From: Calothrix sp. NIES-2100
GTDB taxonomy: Bacteria > Cyanobacteriota > Cyanobacteriia > Cyanobacteriales > Nostocaceae
Direction: 5' to 3'
Assembly (NCBI RefSeq): GCF_002368195.1
Contig: NZ_AP018178.1
Location: 1,434,238 to 1,498,237, forward strand
DNA: 64,000 bases
Below are positions 8,530 to 17,539 of this stretch, one piece after another. The notes under the pieces are model-generated. The model did not search any database. It saw only the letters and a list, made by a program, of their open reading frames with translations, and was not told the DNA's origin. Each line of letters begins with the position of its first letter. Within the stretch, counting starts at the first letter, position 1. The translations under genes and the position numbers were made by a program.

Positions 8530-9972
8530 CTAACTCACCGCAACCTTCGCTGGTTGTTTCCAAACTGCGGCGGCGTACAATGAGTCTTCAAAGTCGGGGG
8601 CGATGTTATTACCAGTAATGCGTGCTTCATGCTGTTCCCAATCAGCGAAGAATAAATCTTGGCTGATGCGGGACACTATTGCAGGGATGTCACGGCGAAT
8701 GCTGGGTACATCACCAATTGGCAAGCCAAAGCTGACAAAACCAGCCGGATTGAAGACATGAATGTCTTTGAGATATGGTGCAGTACCAGGTACTTTCTCT
8801 AAATATTCGTGGGCTTTGCCGAGGTAAGGGTGCGTTCCTAAATCTTCGTCGCGCTGTTCGGCTGGTGGCTGGTAGCGATCGCGCCACAAAGCAATATGCT
8901 GTGAAAAGTCGGCTAGTTCTGGGCGCTTTGTCGGGTCAACAAAGTAACCAGTACCAGCGATCGCAAAATCAAACTCGAAAACATCATCGTTCACCTGAGC
9001 AATAATGCGATCGCCTTTTTCCCTTGCAGATTTCCAAGGTGCAGATAGATGCAGGTAAAAATTAGGAAAGGCGATTACCCGTTCAATTGCATCAGGTGGT
9101 GGTGTGGAACCTACTTGCCGAAATCGCCAAGCTTGAAACCAGCGAGCTGTATCAGGTAGTTCTGGATAGTTGAAGTAAGCACCAGGATAGCCACGCACAC
9201 GATTGATTGGTAAAGATGCGATCGCTTCTCTGCGGGCAAACAGATGTACTTCCTTGGCTCCCGATTCCAGCGCTACCCCAGCAGCATCAAAAGCTGAAGC
9301 CGCCGCACCCAACACCGCTACAGTTTTACCCTGCAATGCTTCAAAGTTAATCAACTCGGAGGTATGTGCATATAAATTGCGTGGTAAATCAGCTAATACA
9401 GGCGGTATATACGCGCCACCAGTACCAGCCACACCGTTAGCGAAGATAATTTTGCGGGTAGTTTCTATTTGCGATACACCGTTTACCTCAAGGTGTAGGC
9501 GCAAGAAACCTTCAGCAGGCTCAACTCTTACTAACTTCGTCCGGTAACGTACTGAAATACCGAGAAACTGCCGATACCAGCTAAGATATTCAGCCCAGAG
9601 TACTCGGGGAATCCGGTCAATTGCTGCGTAAGCTTCAGCACCATGTCGCGCTTCATACCAAGCTTGAAAGGATAATTCCGGAATGCCTAATTCCGGGCCT
9701 GGTAGGTTCTTCGGCGTGCGGAGCTTTTTCATCCGCGCTCGTGTTAACCACACGCCAGCATGGCTCTCATCCTCGGCTGCATCAATCACCGTCACGCGAC
9801 CGATACCTGCACGCCGCAGCGCAAACGCAAAGACACTACCGCTACCACTACCACCAACAATTGTGACATTGTGGTCAATACCTGGGCGATCGCTCACCCA
9901 GTTTTCCGGATCTGGGCCGATGAGGCGCAGTGCCTCACGAGCGCGAAAATCTAGGTCAGTCGTTGTTGTCAT
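8530..9972 (-). CDS. FAD/NAD(P)-binding protein, flavin-containing or Baeyer-Villiger-like monooxygenase
   Basis: A 480-residue cytosolic flavoprotein. The N-terminal dinucleotide fold reads VTIVGGSGSGSVFAFALRRAG near residues 36-56, a GGxGSG variant of GxGxxG, and a second nucleotide-binding motif is VAVLGAAASAFDAAG near residue 220. An ATG motif typical of flavin monooxygenases appears as IAGTGYFVDPTKRPELAD near residues 345-362. It resembles single-component flavin monooxygenases that insert oxygen into carbon or sulfur compounds. Position suggests one catabolic set with the hydrolase before it and the amidohydrolase and LLM monooxygenase behind it, all on the minus strand. The exact substrate is unknown. 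Confidence 0.8.
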   Translation of the reverse strand: MTTTTDLDFRAREALRLIGPDPENWVSDRPGIDHNVTIVGGSGSGSVFAFALRRAGIGRVTVIDAAEDESHAGVWLTRARMKKLRTPKNLPGPELGIPELSFQAWYEARHGAEAYAAIDRIPRVLWAEYLSWYRQFLGISVRYRTKLVRVEPAEGFLRLHLEVNGVSQIETTRKIIFANGVAGTGGAYIPPVLADLPRNLYAHTSELINFEALQGKTVAVLGAAASAFDAAGVALESGAKEVHLFARREAIASLPINRVRGYPGAYFNYPELPDTARWFQAWRFRQVGSTPPPDAIERVIAFPNFYLHLSAPWKSAREKGDRIIAQVNDDVFEFDFAIAGTGYFVDPTKRPELADFSQHIALWRDRYQPPAEQRDEDLGTHPYLGKAHEYLEKVPGTAPYLKDIHVFNPAGFVSFGLPIGDVPSIRRDIPAIVSRISQDLFFADWEQHEARITGNNIAPDFEDSLYAAAVWKQPAKVAVS

Positions 9973-10035
9973 GTCGATTTCCCGTTATGGATTGGGGGAG
10001 AAGAGGCAGGGGAGCAGGGAGCAGGGGGACAAGGA

Positions 10036-10070
10036 ATTTTAGATTTTAGATTTTAGATTTTAGATTCAAA
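10036..10070. repeat. STRR, five copies of ATTTTAG
   Basis: Five exact tandem copies of the heptamer ATTTTAG, followed by related AATCCAAA-type units to about 10105. Located between the amidohydrolase stop and the FAD-protein start. Confidence 0.9.
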
Positions 10071-10113
10071 CCCAATCCAAAATCGCAAATCCAAAATCCA
10101 AAATTGAATTGCC

Positions 10114-11652
10114 CTATGCCCTTACGAAACTTTTATCTAATTGTGGTGATTGGATTTGAGCTACTTGGGATTCGATAGCTGTACCCTTGAAGAAGTTGGA
10201 GTTAGCTTCGGTGTAGAACTTGTAAGGATTAGCGAATACGTAAGCTTTGAAGTCAGCTTCGGAAATTACGCCTTCTTTCACCAATTCCCAGCTTTCTGCG
10301 AGAGGATCTGTCAAATCGGGTACATCCCAGTGACCGACATCTGAGGAATAGATGGCGTTAATCTTCACGTTTAAGGGATTGGCTTTGTCGTTGAATGCTG
10401 CGCCGATGGTGCGATCGTCAGACTCGGAACCAAAGAAGAAACTATTCACCCAGCGATCGCGGATATCTTCAATGCTTTCAATTCCAGCTGCGGCAAAGTC
10501 TTCTAATTCCTTACCAACTGGTTGACGGCTATGACGCGCAAAGGAAGAACCTAACACAATCTTGGCTAATTCTTCTTTGGTGAAGGAATACCCTTGGGTA
10601 ATTTCGCCACCGAAGCGCTCAAACAACTCGAACAACTCATCAGCGTTGGTCAAGTCTGGGTTGTAGTTTTGTAGCCCCTGAAGATTACGCTTGGAATAAC
10701 GATCTACTAAATGAATGTAGACATGAGCGCCCCAATCTGCGCCACCTTCGAGCATTCCTACGCGCAATTGTGGGAAGCGTTTGGTGACACCACCAAAGAA
10801 CAACGCCTTCGCAAAAGCTTGGGAACCATCGGCAAAGTGACCGATATGGTTATTCATGTAGTTGCTGATGGAGGAGCGACCAGTCCAACCTTGGCTGCCG
10901 TAGTGGGTAGTAATGGGCACACCCAACTCTACAGCTTTAGCCCAGAATGGATCGTAGTCATATTCACTATCCAGCCCAAAGAAGTCTATGTAAGAAGCAT
11001 ATCTAGCAACTTCTGGGAATTTATCAGCAGGATATTTATCTGCGATCGCTTTAATTGGTCGTTTTACACCACCAGGAATATTTGCTACTTTTAAACCTAG
11101 TGTATTTACCGCAAATTCTAATTCCTCAATGGCTTCTTGAGGAGTAGTCATGGGGATACCAGCTACCACCGTCAGGCGATCGCTATATTTGCGATATAAA
11201 TCAGCATGATAGTGGTTAACGGCTCTTTGCAAGGCTTGGCGATTCTCTGGGCTAGCTCCAGCAGGCGCGAGGACATTATTGGGAAACAGTACAGAATAAT
11301 CTGAACCTTGTTCCGCCTGACGTTCATACAATAATTCTGGCAGGATGTAGGTAGCTAAATCTAGAGTATTTTTGGTCACTCTCGCCCACCAAGGAGAGCG
11401 AATTGTGCGATTGTATTGACGTTCTTCAGGTGTTTGTTGATACCAGTCTTTGCCATCTTTTTTAGAATTGAGGCGAGAGGATTCCGCCTTGCGCAATTCG
11501 TCTACAAGTTTTGCACCGCCATATTTAGCAATGTAATCTTCCAGCGCTGGTGTGAAATCGTTGGTATGAACGTCGGTATCGATTACTGGATAATCTAGGG
11601 TAGCTCTGATTGCAGCTGAGGGTGATGTCTTTAATCTGCTATATTCAGTCAT
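10114..11652 (-). CDS. Amidohydrolase family protein (PF04909, ACMSD-like)
   Basis: A metal-dependent hydrolase or decarboxylase of the amidohydrolase_2 family, 512 residues from the chosen start. Metal-binding features include DTDVHTND near the N-terminus (DxH motif), a histidine in ITTHYGSQG near residue 260 and an acidic pair in FGSESDDR near residue 415. I start at the second ATG (MTEYSRL). The upstream in-frame ATG lies inside the run ATGAGGAAG, which is a good ribosome-binding site for the second ATG, so the longer version would start inside its own Shine-Dalgarno sequence. The gene lies between the FAD monooxygenase and an LLM monooxygenase on the same strand. Substrate unknown. Confidence 0.85.
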   Translation of the reverse strand: MTEYSRLKTSPSAAIRATLDYPVIDTDVHTNDFTPALEDYIAKYGGAKLVDELRKAESSRLNSKKDGKDWYQQTPEERQYNRTIRSPWWARVTKNTLDLATYILPELLYERQAEQGSDYSVLFPNNVLAPAGASPENRQALQRAVNHYHADLYRKYSDRLTVVAGIPMTTPQEAIEELEFAVNTLGLKVANIPGGVKRPIKAIADKYPADKFPEVARYASYIDFFGLDSEYDYDPFWAKAVELGVPITTHYGSQGWTGRSSISNYMNNHIGHFADGSQAFAKALFFGGVTKRFPQLRVGMLEGGADWGAHVYIHLVDRYSKRNLQGLQNYNPDLTNADELFELFERFGGEITQGYSFTKEELAKIVLGSSFARHSRQPVGKELEDFAAAGIESIEDIRDRWVNSFFFGSESDDRTIGAAFNDKANPLNVKINAIYSSDVGHWDVPDLTDPLAESWELVKEGVISEADFKAYVFANPYKFYTEANSNFFKGTAIESQVAQIQSPQLDKSFVRA

Positions 11653-11816
11653 TTTTTTCTTCCTCATATTTAGCTAAGATTTTCAGGTTATGTAGAGCAT
11701 CAGGAAAACTTAATATTCGGAGGCGCTCTACAAAAAACACGCTTGAAACAGTAGAGTTTAAGCATGAGTGAAAAGTCCAAGAGAATTATTTGGAGGGTTA
11801 TACCAATTCAAAATTA

Positions 11817-11963
11817 ATAGGACTTACGCAAAGTTAACGGAAAAATGTAGACGCGCCAGCGGCTTCCCGTTCGACGCAGTCGTTCCCGCAGGGTAGGGTA
11901 CCGCAGAGGACACAGAGTGCACAAAGGAATAAGAGTTTGAGAGGTTTTGTGGGTAAGTCCTAT
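11817..11963. mobile_element. MITE-like element, 147 bp, ends ATAGGACTTAC / GTAAGTCCTAT
   Basis: Perfect 11-bp terminal inverted repeats (ATAGGACTTAC at 11817 and GTAAGTCCTAT ending at 11963) bound a non-coding segment. The interior contains a second common cyanobacterial repeat type (GCGGCTTCCCG and CCCGCAGGGTAG) at about 11855-11900. There is no transposase, so it would depend on one elsewhere in the genome. Confidence 0.75.
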
Positions 11964-12028
11964 AATGCTTTCTTGATGTAGATCTGCATCAGAATCTTTG
12001 TGAATTGGAATAACGCACCTAGCAAAAT

Positions 12029-13393
12029 TTATGCTGATACCAATTTTTCATTTGCTTGTTGTGCAGCCAAACGATTACCTGGACGACGTAAGCCAAGGTT
12101 TTCGCGCAAGGTGCTACCCTCATATTCAGTGCGGAATAGTCCGCGTTTTTGCAGGATGGGGACAACTAAATTTACAAAGTCATCTAATCCTGTAGGTAGA
12201 ATTGGAGGCATGATATTAAAGCCATCTGCTGCACCGTTGTTAAACCATTCTTCTAGTTGATCGGCAATGGTTTCGGGAGTACCAAGTATAGTCCGATGGC
12301 CTCTTGCAGTAGCGAGAGAGCGGTACAACTGACGCAGCGTTAAACTACCGCGAGTAGCTAAATCTTTAACTAATTTCAGACGGCTCTTATTGGTGTTGGT
12401 GTCGCTTGGTAGTTCGGGAGCTAGATCGTCTAGAGAATATTTCGACAGATCCACACCTTTGTAATAGGTCTTTAAAATACCCCAAGCGACATCGGGATGA
12501 ATTAATGATTGTAGAAATTCGTATTTCTCTTGTGCTTCTTCTTCTGTACGCCCAATAATTGGGAAAGCACCAGGCATAATTTTTAAATCATCCGGGGAAC
12601 GTCCATATTTTGCCAATCTACCCTTGATATCGGCATAAAATTCCTGAGCATCTGCGAGGGTTTGATTAGCGGTGAAAATTACTTCAGCAGTACGCGCCGC
12701 TAAATCTCGCCCAGCTTCCGAGGCTCCAGCTTGGACAATTACGGGGTAACCTTGAGGCGGACGCCCGACGTTTAAGGGGCCTTTAACGGAGAAATGTTTA
12801 CCTTTATGGTTGAGTATGTGTAGCTTCTCTGGATCGAAATAAATGCCTGATTCTCTGTCACGAATAAAGGCATCATCTTCCCAACTATCCCACAGTCCTT
12901 TGACGACTTCGACAAATTCTTCCGCCCGTTCATAACGCAGGCTGTGATCTGGGTGATTTTCCAATCCAAAATTAGCTGCGGCGTTATCATTACCTGTGGT
13001 AACTACATTCCAACCGGCGCGTCCTTTACTCAAATAATCTAGAGAAGCAAACTTCCGTGCTAGGGTGTAGGGTTCTTCGTATGTAGTTGAGGCGGTAGCG
13101 ATGAAACCGATGTTTTGAGTGACTGAAGATAAAGCCGAGAAGAGAGTCACAGGCTCGAAATGGGCGATTTTACCATTACGACACTGATTTTCGCCACCGT
13201 TACCCCAAACTCCTGGGCTATCTGCAAGAAAGACTGCATCAAATAAGCCTCGTTGGGCTGTTTGGGTAATTTCTTTGTAATGCTCGAAATTCAACCCTGC
13301 ATCTATTTGCGCGTCAGGGTGTCGCCATGCAGAGATATGATGTCCAGTGGCTTGAATAAATGCACCTAACCGAAACTGACGTTTTTTGCTCAT
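12029..13393 (-). CDS. LLM class FMN-dependent monooxygenase (NtaA/SnaA/DszA family)
   Basis: A 454-residue TIM-barrel flavin monooxygenase of the luciferase-like superfamily, which uses reduced FMN from a separate reductase. Relatives oxidise nitrilotriacetate, dibenzothiophene sulfone or dimethyl sulfone. Family landmarks are LGAFIQATGHH at the N-terminus, FLADSPGVWG, ASTTYEEPYTLARKFASLDY, GRAGWNVVTTG near residue 140 and PVIVQAGASEAGR near residue 228. Length is normal and there is no internal gap. It is a paralogue of 16647 and 17540, about 60 percent similar by eye. It is intact and probably the first gene of the minus-strand catabolic group. Confidence 0.92.
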   Translation of the reverse strand: MSKKRQFRLGAFIQATGHHISAWRHPDAQIDAGLNFEHYKEITQTAQRGLFDAVFLADSPGVWGNGGENQCRNGKIAHFEPVTLFSALSSVTQNIGFIATASTTYEEPYTLARKFASLDYLSKGRAGWNVVTTGNDNAAANFGLENHPDHSLRYERAEEFVEVVKGLWDSWEDDAFIRDRESGIYFDPEKLHILNHKGKHFSVKGPLNVGRPPQGYPVIVQAGASEAGRDLAARTAEVIFTANQTLADAQEFYADIKGRLAKYGRSPDDLKIMPGAFPIIGRTEEEAQEKYEFLQSLIHPDVAWGILKTYYKGVDLSKYSLDDLAPELPSDTNTNKSRLKLVKDLATRGSLTLRQLYRSLATARGHRTILGTPETIADQLEEWFNNGAADGFNIMPPILPTGLDDFVNLVVPILQKRGLFRTEYEGSTLRENLGLRRPGNRLAAQQANEKLVSA

Positions 13394-13844
13394 CTACTTT
13401 GTTCTCTTCTTCAATAAATGCGGTTCGCTAATAGCGATCGCTTTTTTCACAACATCAGTCATCATTTGACTGCTGCTAAAAAACTTTGGCTGATTTCTAA
13501 CTGCTCAAAACTCATGGCTTGGCTTGATAACCTGACACATCTTGGTCAAACCCTTATCAATAGCTAGTAAGTGACTTATGAAAAGACGAAAGTTTAAGCT
13601 TTCCACTACTGACATACGCCCAAAAAATAATTGTATCTGGATGGCAGATTTATAAAATCCTTTGACTGTAAGGCTTTGAGGTAATCATGTCTGATATAGG
13701 CATTCACCCATAACTGGACAATCAAGATACAGCTTACACAATCAATCCAAAAAAAGATGTGCTGGCAAACACAAGTGTATGATATACGAATTATTAGGTT
13801 ATCAAACATTAAATATTGCAAAGCATCTAGTGAGGGGCTGGGGG
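13394..13844. other. Intergenic region upstream of the LLM monooxygenase
   Basis: About 450 bases with no supported gene. It should contain the promoter for the minus-strand LLM monooxygenase. Short reading frames on both strands overlap each other and have no family resemblance. It abuts the MITE-like element that starts at 13845. Confidence 0.4.
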
Positions 13845-14035
13845 CTAGGGCGTGTTTTCAAAGTCTTAGATCCCCCCTACCCCCCTTAAAAAGGGGGGCG
13901 AAAAGACCTCAAATTCCACGCCACTTGCTACAAGTCGGGGAACCGCAAGGGCGCAGTGGCTCCCCTTTTTAAGGGGGATTTAGGGGGATCGAGAAATTTA
14001 GAAGGCTAAACGAGTAGTTTGCAAACACGCCCTAG
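13845..14035. mobile_element. MITE-like palindromic element, 191 bp, ends CTAGGGCGTGTTT
   Basis: The left end reads CTAGGGCGTGTTT then TCAAA; the reverse complement of the right end reads CTAGGGCGTGTTT then GCAAA. Inside, a C-rich run (CCCCCCTACCCCCC) near 13867 pairs with a G-rich run (AAGGGGGATTTAGGGGG) near 13972, so the whole element can fold into one long hairpin. No open reading frame of note. Non-autonomous elements with this end are frequent in Nostocales. Confidence 0.8.
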
Positions 14036-14148
14036 AGAAGGTATGCGCAAGGCGATCGCTTTGCCTATCGCAGAGAAACCATCGTTCGCAACGAGGATAT
14101 TAAAAAAAGTTATTTGCTGGCTAGCTTTTCATACAGAGATTTAACAAG

Positions 14149-14577
14149 ATGAACGATAAATTTATGCTGGCTGCTTTAGCTCAAAGCAAAAAAGCTTTAC
14201 CAGAATGCTTACCAAACCCACCAGTAGGTTGTGTCATAGTCCATGCTGGCGAGATAGTAGCAGTAGGATATACCCATTCACCAGGAAAGCATCATGCTGA
14301 GGCTGATGCACTTACTGACATTCAAGGTCAAGATTTACCGTTTTTGCAAATGTACGTCACTCTTGAACCTTGTTCTTTTCAAGGACGCACACCTTCTTGT
14401 GCTTTGGCGATCGCTAAAGACCCCCGCATTCAAGAAATATATGTCTCGCTAGTCGATCCAGATCCGCACAATAACGGTAAAGGATTAGATATTCTTAAAC
14501 AAGCAGGAAAAACAGTTCATGTCGGTTTGTGTGGCGAGGAAGTGAATCATTTTCTGGAAAAATATCTAATAAAGTAA
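14149..14577 (+). CDS. RibD-like stand-alone cytidine/deoxycytidylate-type deaminase
   Basis: A 142-residue zinc deaminase resembling only the N-terminal deaminase half of riboflavin-biosynthesis RibD. Zinc ligands and catalytic Glu are clear: HAE near residues 48-50 and PCSFQGRTPSC near residues 75-85. The opening (FMLAALAQSKKALP...NPPVGCVIV) matches RibD deaminases. The reductase half is absent and is not encoded next door, so it may act on a small pyrimidine or in a side pathway. Two bases separate it from the HAD gene, implying an operon. Its start ATG follows the MITE by about 110 bases. Confidence 0.85.
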   Translation: MNDKFMLAALAQSKKALPECLPNPPVGCVIVHAGEIVAVGYTHSPGKHHAEADALTDIQGQDLPFLQMYVTLEPCSFQGRTPSCALAIAKDPRIQEIYVSLVDPDPHNNGKGLDILKQAGKTVHVGLCGEEVNHFLEKYLIK

Positions 14578-14579
14578 AT

Positions 14580-15293
14580 ATGGTGAAATTAGTAATGTTT
14601 GATATTGATGGCACTCTTACTGAATCCAATCACCTGGATGATGAATCATATTTACAGGCGTTGTTTGAAGTATTTGGTGTTTCTGAGGTATCAAGCGACT
14701 GGGCATCATACAATCATGTAACAGATGCTTGCATTTTAAAAGAAGTTTGCCAGCGTAAACTTGGTCGCATTCCTACATCTAGAGAGGTTGAGGTATTTCA
14801 ACAGCGTTTTTTAGAATTACTTGTTGATGGCGCACAAGCAAGTGGTGGAGTCAAAGCGATACCAGGTGCATCTGATATTTTGAATAGGCTACTCGTGTCT
14901 GATGACTATCTCTTAGCCTATGCGGGAGGCGGTTGGGCAGCATCAGCGATGTTCAAGTTAAAATGGGCTCATCTTCCCATTGATAATATTCCTTATGGGT
15001 TTTCGGATGATGACGATTCGCGAGAGGGCATAATGGCGATCGCTCATTCTCGCTCTGAAATCTATTACAATCAGAGTTTCTTAGAAGTTGTATACATTGG
15101 CGATGGTGTTTGGGATAGTCGTTCAGCACGTAAGTTAGGATATGCATTTATTGGTATAGCTTCAGACAATGCAGCCCAAGCATTATTTAACGAAGGTGCG
15201 ACTGATATTTTTCCTAACTACGATGACTACGAGAGTTTTTTGCTAGCTTTAAACAAGTCTAAAGGCATAACAAAAGGTGCAACTGTTTCATAA
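14580..15293 (+). CDS. HAD family hydrolase
   Basis: A 237-residue haloacid-dehalogenase-superfamily phosphatase. Motif I is MFDIDGTLTE close to the N-terminus (nucleophile Asp and acid/base Asp), and motif IV is IGDGVWDSRSA near residue 180. A helical cap lies between. I start at the ATG at 14580, two bases after the deaminase stop, because motif I then sits at residue 6 as usual; the upstream in-frame ATG lies inside the deaminase gene. With the deaminase it forms a likely two-gene operon (deamination and dephosphorylation, as in riboflavin-like pathways, inferred). The last 67 bases overlap the antisense amidase remnant. Confidence 0.88.
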   Translation: MVKLVMFDIDGTLTESNHLDDESYLQALFEVFGVSEVSSDWASYNHVTDACILKEVCQRKLGRIPTSREVEVFQQRFLELLVDGAQASGGVKAIPGASDILNRLLVSDDYLLAYAGGGWAASAMFKLKWAHLPIDNIPYGFSDDDDSREGIMAIAHSRSEIYYNQSFLEVVYIGDGVWDSRSARKLGYAFIGIASDNAAQALFNEGATDIFPNYDDYESFLLALNKSKGITKGATVS

Positions 15294-15544
15294 GCTTTAG
15301 CGGCTTGCAATACTAGTAAATCTCTGTATTTAGCGGCGATAATTTGGATACCTACAGGTAAACCGTTGCTGGTGAAGCCGCAAGGTACAGAAGCCGCAGG
15401 TTGTTGTGTAAGATTAAACGGATATGTAAACGGTGACCAATCGTGTTGGGGATTGTCAATATATGACGGGGGACGATTTTGTCCGACGGGAAAAGCAGCT
15501 ACGGATAAGGTGGGAGTAATTATTATTAAGGTAGAAATTCCCAC
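15227..15544 (-). pseudogene. Amidase (amidase-signature family), C-terminal remnant
   Basis: About 105 codons match only the C-terminal quarter of amidase-signature enzymes: PFNLTQQPAASVPCGF, then GLPVGIQIIA and the final helix (VLQAAKAYE). Complete amidases have 450-500 residues. The catalytic Ser-cisSer-Lys and the Gly/Ser-rich signature lie upstream in the family and are absent. Before the remnant (15545-15827) I find no continuation. The reading end overlaps the 3' end of the HAD gene by 67 bases, convergent. Confidence 0.75.
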
Positions 15545-15827
15545 CTAGACCTATCCTAAAATAGGAAATTTAATGGGCGATCGCTAAACTCACATGAGGT
15601 CACTCGATCGCAAAAATCTCTGTCTACAGAATACTTGATTATTTCGGGATTATCTGATATGATTGCTAATTTTTATTAAATACTAAAAATCTATCAAGTT
15701 ACCGTATATTATTAAATATCATTAACCAAGCTACAGGAATATAAAGTAGAGAAGAGCTTGGTTATCTATTGAGTATATCTATTGCAGGCAGTAGATATCA
15801 GACTAAACACATCTAGGAATTCATCTC

Positions 15828-16628
15828 ATGAGCTTAGATCTACAACTATCAGGTAAAACAGCAATTGTCACAGGTGGTAGTGCGGGTATTGGTTTAGCGA
15901 TCGCCAAAGCGCTCTATAGTGAAGGTGTGAATGTAGCGATCGCAGCTCGGAATCCAGAACGGCTAGAGAATGCCGTCAGCGCGATTCAATCCCTATCCAC
16001 ACCAGGGGCGAAAGTCATTTCTATCAGTGCCGATTTAACTCAGACAGAAAGTGTCGAGCGAGTTGTTTCAACCACATTGGCACAATTTGGACAGATTGAT
16101 ATCTTGATTAACAACGCAGGTTCAGCTCGTGCAGGCTCTTTCCTAGAGTTGAGCGATGATGCTTTTGTGGATGCTTGGAACCTCAAATTACTAGGCTATA
16201 TCCGTTTGGTTAGAGCTGTTGTACCCCATTTAAAGAGTCGGCGTGATGGGCGAATTGTCAATATTATCGGTGGCGCTGGACGCACACCTCGACCAGGGTT
16301 CCTGCCAGGCGGTACGACAAATGCTGCCCTATTGAACTTCACGCGCGGCATCTCTAAAGAACTAGCCAAAGATAATATTCGCATTAACGCCATCTCACCT
16401 GGTCTGACGGCAACAGAACGTGCAGAAACTTTAGCAAAGCAAAATGCTCAGGCCCGTGGTGTGAGTGTAGAAGAAATTAAAACAGAATCCTTGCAATCTA
16501 TTCCTTTAGGAAAAATCGTCAAACCAGAAGAAATAGCTGCACTAGCTTTATTTTTAGTATCTGACCTTGCTTCTTCAATTACAGGTGCAGAGATTTTGGT
16601 TGATGGTGGACACACCCCTGGTGTTTAG
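15828..16628 (+). CDS. SDR family oxidoreductase lacking the canonical catalytic residues
   Basis: A 266-residue short-chain dehydrogenase fold. The nucleotide site is intact (TGGSAGIG, residues 15-22, and NNAGSA, 95-100), and the C-terminus GAEILVDGGH is typical of FabG-like enzymes. At the active site, however, the usual Ser is replaced in VNIIGGAG (about 144-151), and the YxxxK motif is replaced by GGTTN, so Gly161 and Asn165 stand where Tyr and Lys should be. It may be a non-catalytic binder or belong to a subgroup with altered chemistry. It ends 18 bases before the deleted LLM gene, and the three genes at 15.8-18.9 kb probably form an operon. Confidence 0.85.
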   Translation: MSLDLQLSGKTAIVTGGSAGIGLAIAKALYSEGVNVAIAARNPERLENAVSAIQSLSTPGAKVISISADLTQTESVERVVSTTLAQFGQIDILINNAGSARAGSFLELSDDAFVDAWNLKLLGYIRLVRAVVPHLKSRRDGRIVNIIGGAGRTPRPGFLPGGTTNAALLNFTRGISKELAKDNIRINAISPGLTATERAETLAKQNAQARGVSVEEIKTESLQSIPLGKIVKPEEIAALALFLVSDLASSITGAEILVDGGHTPGV

Positions 16629-16646
16629 ATATTGACACATTTCACA

Positions 16647-17531
16647 ATGACTAGAAACAACAAACAACTGAGACTGGGTGCATTTCTACATCCTACCGGA
16701 CATCATATAGCGGCTTGGCGGCATCCTAACGCTCAGGCCAATCCTCTCGATTTCCGGCATTACAAGCAACTGGCACAGACAGCCGAACGAGGAAAATTTG
16801 ATATGATTTTCCTGGCAGATGGGGTAGCTGTACGAGACCGGAATAATAATCCAGAAGTGTTGAGTCTTAATGGTAAGCTCGTACACTTTGAACCCCTCAC
16901 CCTACTGTCGGCCTTGTCCGCAGTTACAGAAAATATTGGCTTAGTAGCAACAGCCTCCACCACCTACAACGAACCTTTTCACATCGCCCGCAAGTTTGCA
17001 TCGCTAGATTATCTTAGTGGTGGTCGTGCTGGCTGGAATGTTGTCACCTCTGGCACAGAAGCCGAAGCCAAGAACTTCAACCGAGAACAGCACGTAGAAC
17101 ACGCACTACGCTACGAACGTGCTCAGGAGTTTGTCGAAGTCGTCACTAAACTCTGGGACAGTTGGGAAGATGATGCCTTTTTGAGAGACAAAGACTCAGG
17201 GATTTACTTTGAACCTGATAAGTTGCACGTTCCCAACCATAAAGGCAAACATTTCTCGGTACGTGGCCCCCTCACACCGCAACAGATTGCCGACCAATTA
17301 GAAGAATGGTTTTTAAACGATGGGGCTGATGGCTTCAATATTATGCCGCCTTATTTACCTGATGGTTTAAAAGAGTTTGTAGATTTAGTTATTCCCGAAT
17401 TACAACGCCGCGGTCTATTCCGCACAGAGTACGAAGGTCAAACCCTCCGCGAGAATTTGGGATTACCCCGTCCGGTTAACCAGTTCAGCAAAATTACCAA
17501 CTCCCCTGAATTAGCAGGTATATCTGTATAG
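16647..17531 (+). pseudogene. LLM class flavin monooxygenase with a clean in-frame internal deletion
   Basis: A paralogue of the gene just downstream. The first 210 residues or so align with it up to KHFSVRGPL, then the sequence jumps to TPQQIADQLEEWF, which in the neighbour lies about 160 residues later. The missing block contains the flavin-phosphate region (PVIVQAGSSEAG) and most of the C-terminal barrel. The frame is preserved and the product would have 294 residues, against 450-460 for the family. I choose ATG 16647 (MTRNNKQLRLGAF), which aligns with the neighbour; the earlier TTG adds five residues. It is probably inactive. Confidence 0.85.
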
Positions 17532-17539
17532 AGAAGAAT

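Noticed and set aside
8775..10042. Plus-strand frames over the FAD monooxygenase gene
   Set aside because: Antisense shadows; the minus-strand gene has clear FAD motifs and full length.
13606..13972. Short frames on both strands before the 191-bp element
   Set aside because: They overlap each other and the element, and show no family features.
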